Assembly (NCBI RefSeq): GCF_037975245.1
Contig: NC_092581.1
Coordinates: 13,481,303 to 13,545,302 of the forward strand
Length of the DNA stretch: 64,000 bases
Direction of reading: 5' to 3'
DNA from: Apostichopus japonicus
Lineage: Eukaryota > Echinodermata > Holothuroidea > Aspidochirotida > Stichopodidae
Part shown: piece after piece, positions 45,405 to 59,416 of the stretch
How positions within the stretch are numbered: position 1 is the stretch's first letter
Layout: every line of letters begins with the position of its first letter
Made by a program: the position numbers and the translations under genes
Notes under the pieces: model-generated
What the model saw: only the letters and a program-made list of their open reading frames with translations
Told to the model about the DNA's origin: nothing
The model's database searches: none

Positions 45405-48400
45405 TTTGAAATATGGTTTCTCAAACTATATCGCGTGGTAAAGAATGAAAAATTTGGTCGCTCTATTTTTTTTGGGTACTTATTTCTCCTTTAAGGAAAA
45501 CAAAAAGAGTTGTCTAATATTTATGAAAATTCCAGTTGGCTACAGCTTATCACGTGACCTCATCGAGAAAAGAAGTATACGAGATGGTTCACCCGTCCGT
45601 TGTTTTGTTTATCCTTAGTCGTTATTCCTTAAAACGAAGGTTTACAAGTTAAACGCTTAAATCTTTTTCTTCTTCTTTTTTTTCGTTTTAAAATTCAATT
45701 ATAACTATATTTCTGAAAGATGATAAACCACTGATCCATTCGTTTCCTTGATCTGGAGACGAGCAGTTAAAAATGTTGATTTTCTATCCTCTTGCAACCT
45801 CTTTGCTATCTGTTTCCCTGTCTCGCTTCTCAGTGGAGACTGGCAGTTCACAATCTGTTGCTTACGACGCGACGAAGCGTTAACAACCAGAAGGTTTGCC
45901 AAAACTAATCACAATCCATTGTTATGTATAGTGGTGTCTACCCTTTTGTTATTGAACAACCAAAGAGATCCTCCCATTTTGAATGAAATTAAATTCGATA
46001 GTATAGTAGTAGCGACAGGGGAAGAAAGTTCTAGTTAGAGAAAGATGAATGCTTAATGCATCAGGGAACGCATCACCCCCATCTTGTGAATGTGACTGAA
46101 TTGAATTAACGTCTGGTGGGGAAATCAGCATGTTAGATGTATAGAGGCCTAGCTTAAATGAAATGCTGTATAATAAGGTAGCTTTGTTTTTTGGAAACGT
46201 TTTTTTTTTTTGGTAAATAAAGAGTCTGTCATAGAAGAACCGTCTTCTAGCTGTGAAACATTTAATTAGGGTGGGCACATTCTTGGGGTACAAAATTTAT
46301 ACCAACTTACCTTCTCCGTGCCAACACCACTATGAAAATGTATGTTATATAAACATTATTATAATTCTTAAGTAAGGATGGAATTAAGACAAAATTCATA
46401 AAATGACATTTGTACTTGGGAATGGGAAACTTGAACGAGTAACTTTTTTAGGGCGGTAAAGCATGCTAGAAGTTTTCAAATGTATAACTACTTTCCAAGA
46501 GGCCCTGATCCTCCAAAATTAACTGAGTGGCGAGTTAATTGAGGAGTTTTCAAATATAGACAAGTAATTATCTCAGTGTGGAGTAGTACTATTAGAATGG
46601 CAGTGGAATACTTGTAAAAATTTCAATATGGGTGACCACTATTTGACTTCTAGCATATTTACAAGCTATTCGAAATTCAACCTGTTTAGCGGTGATGAAT
46701 TGTTCAACCTAACAAATGATTTGGATCATCTCCTGATCGTCGCCAGTTGTTTTATTTTGGACTATACCATTCGATAAGAGGTTGGCGTTGAGTTTAACAA
46801 TGGTAAAATGTTCTCATTGGTTAGGGATTAATAATAATAATATAAATAATATTAATTCAATAAACTAAGTGGGGATGTGAAGTATCGTTTCTCAAACTAA
46901 TTTGAAAACGACAAAACAAGGACTGGTTTAGATTGTACACAACCCCTACGTAATATTGGAATATGACGACGACGTATACATGATCCAATACTTTCCATTC
47001 GGCAATTGCAATCGCCTGCTCATTCCCATATACCAGTAGTCCTTGGTAACTCAATCAGCGTCCAATCAACATCGAGTATCCCAGTTAATGTATACCGTTA
47101 CCAGCCATTCATTTAACATTTATCTATAGAAGCTGAAAATAAATGTCTTTTTCATCGATTACATCAACGATGAAAAGGAAGTTGAATAAGATTTATTGAA
47201 CTGATTGTGCGAGGTAAATTGACCGTTAAAGTAACGGGCAACTTAAGTGGATAACGAGTTAATAAAGATCGCCCTCACTTATAACCAATCCAATCGATCT
47301 TCAACGCTTTCCTATTTAGACTACTTGGACTTGATCAAGTCTTCGTTGGTAAGATTCATGTTCCTGCCATTGATGGTTCATATCCTGTATGCATGTATAC
47401 GCGATGGACACAGTGGCGCCGAGAGCCTTGTCGGGGCCTGGGACTATATTTATCACCGGGTCCTCGAACTTGAAGTCTTCGCTTTTTTTCCTTCTTCTTA
47501 AGTATGCATTAATTTTTACCACGTATTTAACCCCGGCCCCCCTTATTGACCCTGATCCCAATCTCATTTAGGCGCAAGGCAAATGAACAGAGGGAGGGAG
47601 CGATTGTGGAACAGCGGCAATTTTTCAGATCGATGAAACGAAGAGTCGGTCAATGCTGTAATGTAAATCTCTGCAGATCGGACGAAATGGGTCGATCAAG
47701 GGGTGCAGCCTCGAGTCCCTGGGTCATAGAACAGCTAGCGGGGAGCAATGTATGTAACTGATTCACGTTTAGTCCGTTAAAGGTCAACAGTATTGGCCCA
47801 GCATGTTAAGACTAACGCTCCGCCGGTATTGGAAGCATTCCCGAGGGCTGCAGAAAATCTGTCAGCAGGTCGCATGCATAGTTACCGGTACTTTGTCCAC
47901 CTATACTATGCTTCAGACCATAAACGCATAAGTAGTCTTAATAAAATTCGACTAACGAAAGGGCGTAGCCAATGGTGGATATTACTTTGATCGTACAGTC
48001 ACCATATAACTCTTCATATAGCATAGGCAACGTCATACAGGTATAACATTCGTGCAATTCTATAAAGAAGGTCACAAAATATATAAAAGGTGATATTTGT
48101 CGGTAATTCCAGGAAGCTATTACTTCCTGACTCCTGCAAAGGAGCTGCCAATTTTAATTAGTAGCTCCCTAAATTACCAACTCATTAAAGGGAATGATAC
48201 AGACGATGAGTATAATGTTCTTTCTTCATTTTTAGCTTTTTGTAGCTTAAGCATTTCTAGAGAAGATTATAATATCTCTTGTAAATCTCTTTAAGTTGCA
48301 CCTTCAGCGTTCAACAAGATTTGGTATCTCAAAAAGTATACATATTATTTGTTTAGGGGTTAAAACTCGTCTAGACTGTTACAAGAGCGTGTCAGCATTG

Positions 48401-51247
48401 CAAGACCATAACTTCCTCGTCATCCAGACACGTCCACGTTTAAGGAACTTTATTACCAGAAATATAGGATTAGTCTATAAACCTAGAAACTCAATCTAGG
48501 ATTGTCTAACGACTATAGCATTGAAGTACTGGTATAGTTTCATATAGTACGTGAAAGTATAGAAAATTTAAAGGGTATATATATATTATATTTTATTATT
48601 ATTTTCACTTTAAATATTTATTTCGTATCTGGAATGCTCGTATAAAACAAATTTGATGAAAGCATCAGTTCCTCTTGTCAGGCCTAATTGGTTTAATTCG
48701 GTTTTAATCTGTGGTAAGCTTTATTAATTTTTTTTAAGAACCAAAGTCCAAAAGTCTCATTTCAAACGATTAGGCAAGCCAAATAGCATATACAATAAAC
48801 TAAAATTTGGCTTACGAGACCTTGGATGCTAAACTGACATCCTGAGATTTTCGTTTTCTAGGTCAATTGCAATTGGAGCATTAAGTATGCATGTGATAGG
48901 TATATAATGTGCCATTTTATACGAAGAAAAACAATGTTTATAATGCACAAGGGCGTTAGGAGCCCAATTTAACTGGGTTGGGGGTGTAAAGATTTGCCCG
49001 AAAAATGTAGCTAATATGGAAGGGCGTACTGGTGAGATCCCTCTCACGTTTGAAATTAAAATTCGTTATAAAGAATGCCAACAGTTATATATACCTGTCA
49101 TAACATCGTCTTGGGCAGAGAAGGAAACCATTGAAGGCGAATTGTGTAGAAAATCCACAACATCAATGTCAGATTCGTCGGGCAAGCTTAGAACGTTAGT
49201 CACGTCATTTTTTAACGAAACTACTGACTCTCATCAAACAAAATTATTGCAGTTTTTTGTTGTTGTTGCAGTGACCGAAATAATATCAACATATTGCCCG
49301 AATTTTCACGGAAAATCTTCTCGAGGGCCGCATCCCCCCCCCCCCCCCCCACCCAGTTGCGTAGCGAGGAATTTGCCAAGGGAGGGGCGAAGCTGTAGGC
49401 AAATTATGAGAGCCGTAGATTCGGCATTGGAACTATCTAAGCGTAGCGCGCCACCACGCGTTGGCGCGAAGCGTACATGAAAATTTGGCCGAAAATGCCT
49501 CCCAGATCGCTGGAAATGGCACTTCCCAGGCCTTGCAAGTTGCATCTAAGCATTTTCGATTTGAAATTACTAGCGATATCATAAAAACGTGCACAAAAAA
49601 TATGCTCAAGGGGAGTGGGCGGTCGCCCCCTTTGCCCCACTGGCTACGCGCCTGACCCCCCCCCCCCACCCATTCCATTGCCTTCCTCCTACCTATGACA
49701 ATGTAACGTTTGAGACCAAGAAGGATATATACTTACACTTCCTTCTGGAATACGGAACAGATGTGTATGGATGTTGCACAATCACCACAGATGGAAAGAT
49801 AAGGGATGAAAAGGTATAGTACGCTGACATTTGCCCTACGTGCATGATATAATGATTTGTTCAGTAACCCCTGAATTCAACAATGCCATATATTAACTTC
49901 TGTATACAATGTTCGATACTACATGTGTTATGTTTTACTTCGATTAGTCATGTATCCCATTTTTGAGCCAATATTATATACGGTGGGGTGACGAAGTAAC
50001 CCCTCACCACTTTCTCCTCCGTCCGTGATGCCCCCCCCCCCCCCCGTCGCAGACAAAATTATTTAGATTACCACATTCAGTTGTCGATTCTATAGGATTA
50101 AATTTGTTGTTCTGTAATTCTTATTTACAAAAGGGCTCTTTAACTGTAGATAGGCTATAGTATTTAAATTTGAATTTGAATATGTTAATATACCGGTTTG
50201 CCATGCAGGTAGATTAGATTAAGTTATTTTCTAGTAGTTGCGTTATTGTGCGATTACAGTATCGAACAACATAAAAATTGTCATAAAAATTATAAAGCTA
50301 ATTTAAAAAGTAGACAGTTGTTATTGGAAGATTTCAAACATGGCGCCCTCTAAAAGCATTCACAACCACTTATTTTAAAAGCGTGTAGAACATTCGAACT
50401 GCAGTAAGTCATTCCGTTCACTTTTCTATATTCACTATATCACGCTAGCATAATAGCGAATCGGCCGAATAGTGTCATTGCTAAAATATTTATAGTTGGC
50501 AAAAAAGAAAAAAAAAAGATATACAAAAACTTTTATTGAAACTAATCCCATTTCGTGAAGCGACGGAATTTGCACAGACCCTTCCACTGTTGTCTATACT
50601 CTCTACATGATATTTGCTGTCTTCGCCTCAAGCAATCCAAGAAAAAGAAACGTCTTATATGGGTTTAAAAAATGTCTGTTTTCAAAACAAACCGTTTCCA
50701 TTTTTCCCCATCGTTTTCATTTTTTCCCCATCGAAAGTCCTTAGACCGCAATTTATTCAAGGGAATTGCTTGTGCAGTGTGTACATATTTTATTTTTACT
50801 GTATATAAGGCCTGGATAATTATAACAGTAGAGTATACGTATAAAGTATAACGTACGCTACTGCAGGAAGTGTATACAAACCTCGGGGTCGCTTTTATTG
50901 GAAATCACTTAATACAGAGCAGGGTATATAGCCTATGCAGTGTATGATATAGGCAATATATGATAGCACGGTACGTTGGTTACATACAAGCACCGGATAT
51001 ACGTGCTAAAGCCATTAGAATCGTTTAGCTGTATGTAACATGTACATAGTACAAGTATATATCATAGCATAAGCCTGTTATACGTCTTCAGTCAGTACTC
51101 GGTAACCGCCATACCGCCAACTTCATATTTGCACGTCCTGCATCGTCTAGGCATACTGCAACATTTGTTAGCGGTTAACTTACCACACAACAGTCTTGTG
51201 TTTTCAGTTTCAATTTACAAAAAGAAGCAAGCGAACGTTACTACATC
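45405..51247. promoter_or_regulatory. Divergent intergenic region between two alpha-tubulin genes
   Basis: The 5' regions of both tubulins lie here, about 5.8 kb start to start. Apart from the GC-rich MITE-like repeat at 49354-49654 no exon or repeat family is recognised. A gtatataagg word at about 50800, some 450 bp before the plus-strand ATG, could be a TATA box. Without transcripts the promoters cannot be placed. Confidence 0.4.
49354..49654. mobile_element. hAT-like MITE, about 300 bp
   Basis: Begins CAGTTGCGTAGCGAGG and ends ctggctacgcgcctg, i.e. complementary GCGTAGC cores. It shares 'gcgccacca.gcgttggcgcgaagcgtac' style sequence with family A (18620-18720, 57120-57180). Flanked by poly-C tracts, which hide any target duplication. 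Confidence 0.65.
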
Positions 51248-54200
51248 ATGGTAAGCAATATTATTCAATTTCTTTCAGTTTCATATAATTTCATGTTTTA
51301 TTCAATTTTTTTCACAATTTACTGCAATATGATGTAATGTTGAGATGTTAACCCAGCACGTAATATTGCGTGAAGAAAAGGGTAAAAACAGATGTATAAC
51401 AAATGTGAATATCAGGGTTTGAAGCCGAACGTTGGATACCACGCCCTTTTCAGTTTTTTATTTCATTTTAAGAACAATGTGCTATTGGGGAGAAGCATCA
51501 TGATTATTACATTATATCTATATTTTAGCCTAAAATATAAAGTCCCCAAATTCCTGAAATGGAAATCACGATTAAAATCTTTACATTTTATGTAGGCTAT
51601 GCATCGGTGGTTTTATTGGTCACAACGTTTAGGCTCATTCAATTATATTGGGGTCACAAAGGATAGCCAAGGTCTTTCCTGAAAGTTCAAAGAGTTTGTT
51701 GTGAAATATTGTGAAGTTTAATTTCAATGATAAAAATGCATTTTTGAGAAACTGTTGGCACTTTTTGGTGAAACATGAAAGGTAGTATATTTGCGACCAC
51801 TAATGTTTTTTGTTTTTTAGTAATAGTATGACCATGCATCTAAAAGGACTGCATTGTCCTAATCCCTGTAATAGGCATATAGAAATCATGAAAATAGTTG
51901 CAACTCCCATCAAAATCCATCAAAGATTGACCAGTTTACAAGTCTTTTCCCACTTCTAGTTTTGTTTATGAATAAACATAAGCTAATTATGCACATTGAT
52001 GATGTAAAGGGAGTGACTGCATAATATGTTATTCCTTTGTTTGTGCATCCTTCGTTTTATAAGGACACTGAACACAGATTTGTGGCCTAATGCGATTTTT
52101 TTATTATATATTTGATTTTAATTTCTGAAAAGATGAGCATCACATTATTCCAACGATAGATGTGAGCTTGTAATTAGGGGTTAACTTGTTAACGGGTTAA
52201 AATAAGAAATTGAGATGAGCGCAATACCCCATGTCATAGTTTGAACATTTATAATGAGTTTCCCAGATTAATGAAAACTTCAAATGTGTATATCTTGGAA
52301 CGTAAAGAGCTTTTCGAAAACTGTCAACAGATTTTGAATGAAATTATCGCACACAACAAATTGTACTGAATATGGAACAAATTAGCTAGGTGTCCTTGGT
52401 ACTTTAAGAAGGAATAATCTCTCAACACAAACCCCGCTACCCAACACCGTCCCCGTATGGTTTATGTATTATTCCACCAAATTTTATGATCCGGGCAATT
52501 TTTCAAGGTTTCTTTTACCTCTTCTGTTCAAACTTTGAAATTATACAATCTTCACGGTTTTGTGCCTTTCAGCGTGAATGTATCAGTATACACGTTGGGC
52601 AAGCCGGAGTCCAGATCGGTAATTCTTGCTGGGAGCTTTACTGTCTGGAACACGGAATTAACAAAGAAGGTCTAATCGCTGAAGGTTCAACGGCCGGCCA
52701 AGACGACTCTTTCAGTACCTTCTTCGCGGAAACCAACGCTGGTAAACACGTCCCGAGAGCAATCTTTGTAGATTTGGAACCAACAGTTATAGGTAAATTC
52801 TTAGTGACTTTTCATAATCTAATTTTATTATGCAAAAACTCCAAACTGAGCCTTAGAAGCTGCACACATTTCGTCGCAGGTCCCGTCCCCGTCCCCGCCC
52901 CCCATCCCCCCCCCCATTGCCGCATTAAAGCCTTATCGCTTATAACATGTATTAATGAGAAACAGTTAACATCGAAAACAATTGATTTCCTTCATTCCTT
53001 TAATAATTTTCAACGACAATCACTGCTAATGTATGGGGTAGTCCCCCCCCTCTTCCCCACCTTCCTAATACAAGACACATACAAATTGTTTTCTGTGTCA
53101 CTTTACATAGATAAATATGCCGGATATGTTGTGTCTTTCAACTTGCGATAAACCCCTTTTTCACCATTCCACTCCCCTCCCTTTATCTGTCATGAACACC
53201 TCACCCCCCCCCCCCCCCTCCCTCCCAACCTTGAATGACTATTCTCGTCCTTACTACATACCAATAAATTCAAATCCCTAAGCAAGAATGAAACACTCGA
53301 TTTACAGCAGTTAGATCATCCACCGAATTCATGAGAAGGACTTTTTCGCTTTCTTTATTAAAGGCCTTATTCTCTTTAGACAGGCAAGTGTTCAACCTAA
53401 ACAGTAAAAGAAGTGAATATAAATGACCCCCCCCCCCTATCTCTTTCTCTCTCTCCTCCCTCCCCTCCAAAGAAAACAAAGCAATACAACTACAGAGAGG
53501 TGGAGAGAGAGAGAGAAAATAAGTTTTCTAAACAGAAATAGTATTGAACGCCTACACAAATAATGTGCCATTGTAAAATAATACTAATAGTACTAAATTA
53601 CATTTATATAGCGCTTAATACAGCGTTTCAAAACGCTTTACAAAGTAGGAAAGAGACATAGAACGAAAAAAATAAATATTGTATACCATTGTAAATAGAA
53701 ATTGAATGGAGTTTATTATGCTCGTTGCAGTCAAAGACAATTCATCTGCACAAATAAATGTGAAATCAGTTTCACAGTATTGATAGTAATATAATGGATG
53801 AATGCCACAGCATGTATATATAAACGTTCCACTGATTGGCTTGAGTGAAGTGAGGTAAAGGTGTTGTAGACATGCCACGTTGAAAACACATACCTTGAGG
53901 TTTTCCCAGTGAATAATTTCCTGTTCATCGTTTGTATTGACTGCAGCCTTCGGAAACATTAACCTGTTAACCATGATCTGTACATATATATGTGTGAGGA
54001 TAGACTAGTTTAACGAATACTATCAGTCTTATCAAAGCTTATTGAAGGGACTATGCATGGAGGGTTAGAACAAGGAAGTATTCCTTATGCAAAAAATAAG
54101 AAATGTAAAGTGTTATTGGCACAAAATACAAATGGATAATGATAATGATAATGTACCTTTTAGCACTTGTAAAAATAAAACGATTCCATTCCTTGTGTTT

Positions 54201-54369
54201 TTGCTTTGTTTTGTCTTTATTTTTCTTGAGTGGGGGTGGGGGGGGGGGTGGAGAGAGTGGCGGAAAGGTTGTGTGATTAAAAAGTCAACCTCTTCACTAT
54301 CAAAGTAAGAACATTTCAAAAGCTTTGTGTTGAAACTCTATTTGTAGTCGGTCAGCACATACGCAGTAG

Positions 54370-54460
<91 letters not shown>

Positions 54461-55655
54461 TGTGTGTGTGTTTATTCCGTTTTTCGTATAATGTACACGT
54501 TATCCTGCTTTCAACTTCACAGGTGAGATACGGGTTGGTGCATACCGGCAACTCTTCCATCCTGAACAATTAATCAGTGGCAAAGAAGATGCGGCTAATA
54601 ATTATGCACGTGGCCATTACACAGTAGGCAAAGAGCTGATTGATGATACGGTCAACCGTATACGTCGCCTCTCAGAGCAATGTGTCGGTCTCCAGGGATT
54701 TCTTATATCTCATAGCTTCGGTGGTGGAACTGGCTCAGGATTTGCAGCTCTACTTCTTGAACGGCTCTCTGTTGACTACGGCAAGAAATCGAAGCTTGAA
54801 TTTGCGGTTTATCCTGCACCGCAAGTTGCTACTGCAGTGGTGGAACCTTACAACTCCGTCTTGACGACCCACACTACCTTGGAGCACACCGATTGTGCAT
54901 TTATGGTCGACAACGAAGCTATTTACGACATTTGTAAACGCAACCTTGATATAGAAAGGCCGGCCTATCTCAACCTCAACCGGTTAATAGCCCAGGTTGT
55001 GTCGTCAATCACAGCTTCGCTTCGTTTTGATGGGGCCCTCAACGTCGACTTGACTGAATTCCAAACCAACTTGGTACCATATCCGAGAATTCACTTCCCA
55101 CTTGCGACCTATGCACCGATTTTGTCCGCAGAGAAGGCCTACCACGAACAGCTCACTGTCGCCGAAATCGCCAACGCGTGCTTCGAGCCGAACAACCAAA
55201 TGGTGAAATGCGATCCTCGACGCGGAAAGTATATGGCTTGCTGTCTTCTTTTCCGTGGCGATGTCGTACCCAAAGACGTCAGTGCTTCGATTGCCAACAT
55301 CAAAAGCAAGAGAAGCGTCCAATTCGTAGATTGGTGTCCTACCGGCTTTAAGGTAGGAATCAACTACCAACCTCCTACGGCTGTCACAGGGGGAGATCTC
55401 TCCAAGACACCTCGTGCCGTGTGCATGTTGAGCAACACCACAGCTATTGCTGAGGCCTGGGCCCGACTCGATTATAAGTTTGATCTAATGTACGCAAAGA
55501 GGGCGTTCGTCCACTGGTATGTCGGTGAGGGTATGGAGGAAGGAGAGTTTACTGAAGCTAGGGAGGATCTAGCTGCCTTGGAGAAGGACTATGAAGAGGT
55601 TGGAGCCGATTCCACGGATATTGGAGAAGATGACGATGAAGAAGAAGAGTACTAG
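51248..55655 (+). CDS. Divergent alpha-tubulin without Lys40
   Basis: Second alpha-tubulin: exons 51248-51250 (ATG only), 52573-52792, 54523-55655; 451 residues. The start [17 protein letters not shown], the SFGGGTGSG signature, Glu254 in DLTEFQTN and an acidic EEEEY end are all present, so a working tubulin is expected. It departs from the consensus in the luminal loop: [18 protein letters not shown] replaces the usual loop with DKTIGGGDD, so the acetylated Lys40 is lost and the loop is one residue shorter. Other departures are [28 protein letters not shown] and LLLERLS. The intron that splits exons 3 and 4 in tubulin 1 is absent. It is probably a specialised (germline, embryonic or ciliary) paralogue; that is inference. 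Confidence 0.96.
54371..54471. repeat. (TA)n(TG)n microsatellite (tubulin 2 intron 2)
   Basis: Long TA run ending in tgcgtgtgtgtg, only about 50 bp before the last exon's acceptor. Confidence 0.93.
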
Positions 55656-56096
55656 CTGAAAATATGCACATTTTTTTATTTTTTATTTATAAGATATTTC
55701 ATCCGAATGTCGATAAGTTATGCCGTATGGACTGTGTTTTTTTCTCTTTCTCTTTCTCTCTCTCAAAGAAATACTCATTGCATTCAATAAGTTATAACTC
55801 CATTATAGAATTATACAAACTACTCATAGAGGTACACAAGCAGTGATCCAAATATATGTTAGAAAGAGCCCCAAAATTTTCACTTCGGCAATGGTCAAAC
55901 TTATCACCTCTGTACCACTTTTATAGTTGTTTGTGTGTTTGTTGTAGTTTTTGTTCTACTCGAGGCGATCACGTGACTATAACTCCACCAAGTTATTCAA
56001 TGTCTTTCAACAAGATTAGGGAACAATAGCTTTAAGGAACCCGAAGAGCAAGAAGAATATTCCGACTCTTACTTTAACGACCGTTACACGATGAGA

Positions 56097-56102
56097 AATA
56101 AA
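56097..56102 (+). terminator. Possible polyadenylation signal of tubulin 2
   Basis: AATAAA about 440 nt after the stop codon; the first clear copy downstream. The remaining sequence to 56550 holds nothing recognisable. Confidence 0.4.
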
Positions 56103-56549
56103 ACTACCTTAGCCATCTTACTAATTTTTCATGAAAATGATGGAAAGCTGAACGACCAGATTAATGTACACACTATATAGGCTACTGTTACAGACATAAT
56201 TCAATTAGATTTGATATACAGACATCGATACTCACCGATTATCCAATTGCCAGGTATCTTACCCATTCTGTATGAAATGTCACGGCTAATTTTCGTCTAG
56301 CGTGCATTTAATATCTGTTTAATTGTCAACACAGTGTGTTTCAATCATCTTTGTTTGCAATGCACACATGGTTTTCGGATTAATAAATGAATTCCAGCAA
56401 GATTATACTGTTTTCATGATAGTGTTATTTTGATTGGAGTTACTCGCGTGATACCACTAGAGGTGAAGGTTATGTAGGCCTATTATACATAATCATCGAT
56501 CAAAGGAGACCAGTGGTGTGCCAAAAGAGGACCATGTGCCGCCCCCCCC

Positions 56550-56946
56550 CAGTGGCGGAGCGTCCATACAGTCAGAGGGGGCGGATGCCCCCCCCCCCTG
56601 ACGGACTCAAATGGACTGCTGGCGCCCTTTTCAGCTTTTTACCACTTTTTACTTGTTCGCGATTATTGACTTTTTTATTGCGCTCTCAAATACCTATTGA
56701 CATTTGTCACACTTTGTTGGTATCATTTTCTGACAAAATGGCGATGACACCTATTTATTCTTCGTTTATCTGCAAATTAGCAAGGCCCGGAAAGGGCCAT
56801 TTCCGGCGATCTAGGGAGTATCGTTACTCAAAAACTTTCTGTACCGGCTCCGCGCCAACCTGTAGTGGCGCTCCGCTTAGACAGTGTCGAAAGCGCCCCT
56901 ACAGACCATTCTCGTCCCCTGACCAATACCCCTAGCTCCGCCACTG
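56550..56946. mobile_element. hAT-like MITE, about 400 bp
   Basis: Starts CAGTGGCGGAGC and ends in the exact complement GCTCCGCCACTG. The interior has gcccggaaagggccatttccgg, related to family A. Poly-C flanks hide the target duplication. Confidence 0.75.
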
Positions 56947-57052
56947 CCCCCCCCCCTCCGCCCTAACCACAATCGTTCAGCCGGTGACTCCAGAAGTACT
57001 AAGCTTCGCCTTGCGTTTAGACATAATTATAGACCTGATATATACACTATAT

Positions 57053-58560
57053 CAGCGACGTAGCCAGGAATTTGAAAGGGGGAGCTTTTTTTGCGATTGA
57101 TATGGATTTTCAAAGTTGTAGGCACGACTATCTGAGCGGAGCGCCACCATCGGTTCGCACGGAGCGTACAAGAAAATTTTTGGTTTTACAAACCCCCCAG
57201 ATGGCCGGAAACGGCCCTTCCCGAATGTTCATTCTGGTTCCCTGGCCTCTTGCTAACTTGAGACACCTCATTCAATATCACTTTGAAACCCCAAAAACAA
57301 ACGAGTTAAAATAGTACGTAATTCAATAATACATAATGTATTAAAATTAGCAAGGTACACAAGGGCGGCGGAGGGGGGGGGGCACCGACGTCAAAGGGCA
57401 CTTTGCAGAAATTCGATTGGACTGATGCAGCCTGATATTTAGTACCCTTTATAAATCTTATTGTATTACCTTATTTGCGTATACACATCACTCCATCAAT
57501 GCCCCCCCCCCCCCCCCGTCTTAGTAGTCTTACTTTTCAACTTCTGATACTTGTAGATACAAAGATAGGCCAGAAATGTCTTTGATACAACCATAGCCTG
57601 TAATTGTCTTTGATACAACTGTAGCTAGTAAATGTTTATCGAAAAGGCTGTTTTGGAACTTGGAACACCGATCGTGACAACAACAGGCAACAAAGTGTTA
57701 CAGCTCCATACATATAAAGTCTGTTAATCAACGATAGGCTTATTTGACTGAGGAATGTTCTCAACTGGAATTTTATCTGCGTAAACGGGTTCTTAAGTAG
57801 ATGTTTAAAAACTGACAAGATCGTATCCTAGTCTTTTTCGGCGGGTAGAGTATTGAATGAAACTGCACGCGATATGAATGACAGCCTAGATGACAGAAGA
57901 ATAGGTCACCTAATTTAGCCATAATCTTGCTACGTTCATTTCAATAGTTTTTCCTGTCTAGGCTCTTAAACTCGTCCAGCAAGCTTATGGGTTTGAATTA
58001 TGGGTGTTTTAATAAAAAAGATAACTTGGCCAAAAAAAAAGTGTAGGCCCGGGCCTACAGTGCTACATACTGGCTACGCCCCTGATAGTTCTAAATTAGG
58101 AATAGATCTCTTACTGAAATATCGCTGACCTAATAAGGTGATCAAGAGTACAAGTTTTATGTAGAAAAAGGGCACATTTTTAACCTGAGGAAAAGTGGGG
58201 GCACTTGCCCCCTGTGCCCCCCGGTTCCGCCGCCCTTGAAGGTACATATACAGAGTAGTCTTACTTTTCAACTTCTGATACTTGTAGATACAAAGATAGT
58301 CCAGAAATGTAGTCCAGAAATGTCTTTGATACAACTGTATAGCTAGTAAATGTTTAAGTTAGCCTAATAAGAGAAGGCGAGAGCTATCCGACGATTGCCA
58401 TCTGATGCAAATTTCTCAAGGGTTTTCTCAACTGAAATATTATCTGCGTAAACGGGTTCTTAACTACATGTTAAAAAACTGACAAGATCGGATCCTATAG
58501 TCTTTTTCGGCGGATAGAGTGTTGAATGAAACTATCGTGCTACATACTGGTTACGCCCTG
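57053..58560. mobile_element. hAT-like MITE family A, split by a second insertion
   Basis: Left part 57053-57359 (starts CAGCGACGTAGCCAGG) and right part 58239-58560 (ends ggttacgccctg) together match the family A copy at 18056-18756 in inverted orientation. The split point is the target duplication of the inserted element 57360-58238. Confidence 0.75.
57360..58238. mobile_element. 879-bp hAT-type element inserted in family A
   Basis: Perfect 13-bp terminal repeats CAAGGGCGGCGGA / TCCGCCGCCCTTG and exact 8-bp duplication AAGGTACA (57352-57359 and 58239-58246). Its interior, 57525-58084, is itself a second piece of family A ending ggctacgcccctg. Confidence 0.9.
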
Positions 58561-59274
58561 ATCATATGATATCATTATCAGCAGATTTTGTTTCCTGTTT
58601 AAATTCTTTTACATAATATATCAGAAAGACAAACATAGTGCTCTTTTACAAGTTTTCCAGTAGGATGATTCTTGTTTATTGTCCAATGTCTGGACTTTAA
58701 TACATTTGACGAACTTAACTGATGGACAATATAAACTTTCATATTTTTTAATACAACCAGATATGCAGTGGCCTAAAAACAAATATCGTTATCGCAGTGT
58801 ATTAGCAGTGTAATAATTATTTATAGGAAGTGCGTATCACGTACGATTGCTAGCTTAGCTTCATAACATGCTGTTCGTGCAACAACTTAGGACGACTCAT
58901 TGAACGAACGTTGTCGACGTTGTTGTGCATACAGTTCGTGACATTCCATAGAGTGCGGTTAGGTAGGCATTATGTATTTTATTACGCAGTGGCCAACTGT
59001 AGGCTTGTAATTGGCTATAAGCTAAATTTAGCTAATTGCATCTGCCAAACTAAGTAAGTAGTTGAATCAGTAGGCGTGAATGTTACTACGATTACAATTG
59101 AGTTAACGGAGCTGACGAGTATTCAAGATCAAAAGAGCACTAACAAAATACCATGCTAAAAAAACGACAGTTTAAAAAAAATCGACACTGAAAGGGGGAG
59201 CGGTCGCTCCCCCTGCTCCCCCCTGGCTACGTCCCTGCTCTATATATGCCGTAGGAGTGCAAAAGAAATTCCTC
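58561..59274. other. Intergenic, no gene recognised
   Basis: AT-rich. A GC-rich end ctggctacgtccctg at 59222-59236 looks like the end of a degraded hAT-like MITE, without a found partner. Confidence 0.4.
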
Positions 59275-59416
59275 ATGTATGTATGTATGTAAGTACTTTA
59301 GATCCACGAAGAAGCCTCATTGGCTTATCAAAGCCGCAAGCTGACCGAAGTCTAGTCTCTTACATTCATATTTAACGTCCATGATTATGAATTGTCAACT
59401 GTCAACAACTCTGTCA
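59275..59416 (-). mobile_element. SINE copy 2, 5'-truncated
   Basis: Inverted copy of the 3' body and the acatacat tail of the SINE at 3300-3545. The tRNA head is absent and about 20 bp before the tail are deleted. Confidence 0.82.

Noticed and set aside
47413-47570. Possible hAT-type MITE starting CAGTGGCGCCGAGAGCC
   Set aside because: No complementary end or 8-bp duplication could be found nearby.
55005-55370. 121-residue minus-strand frame
   Set aside because: Antisense shadow of the alpha-tubulin 2 last exon.
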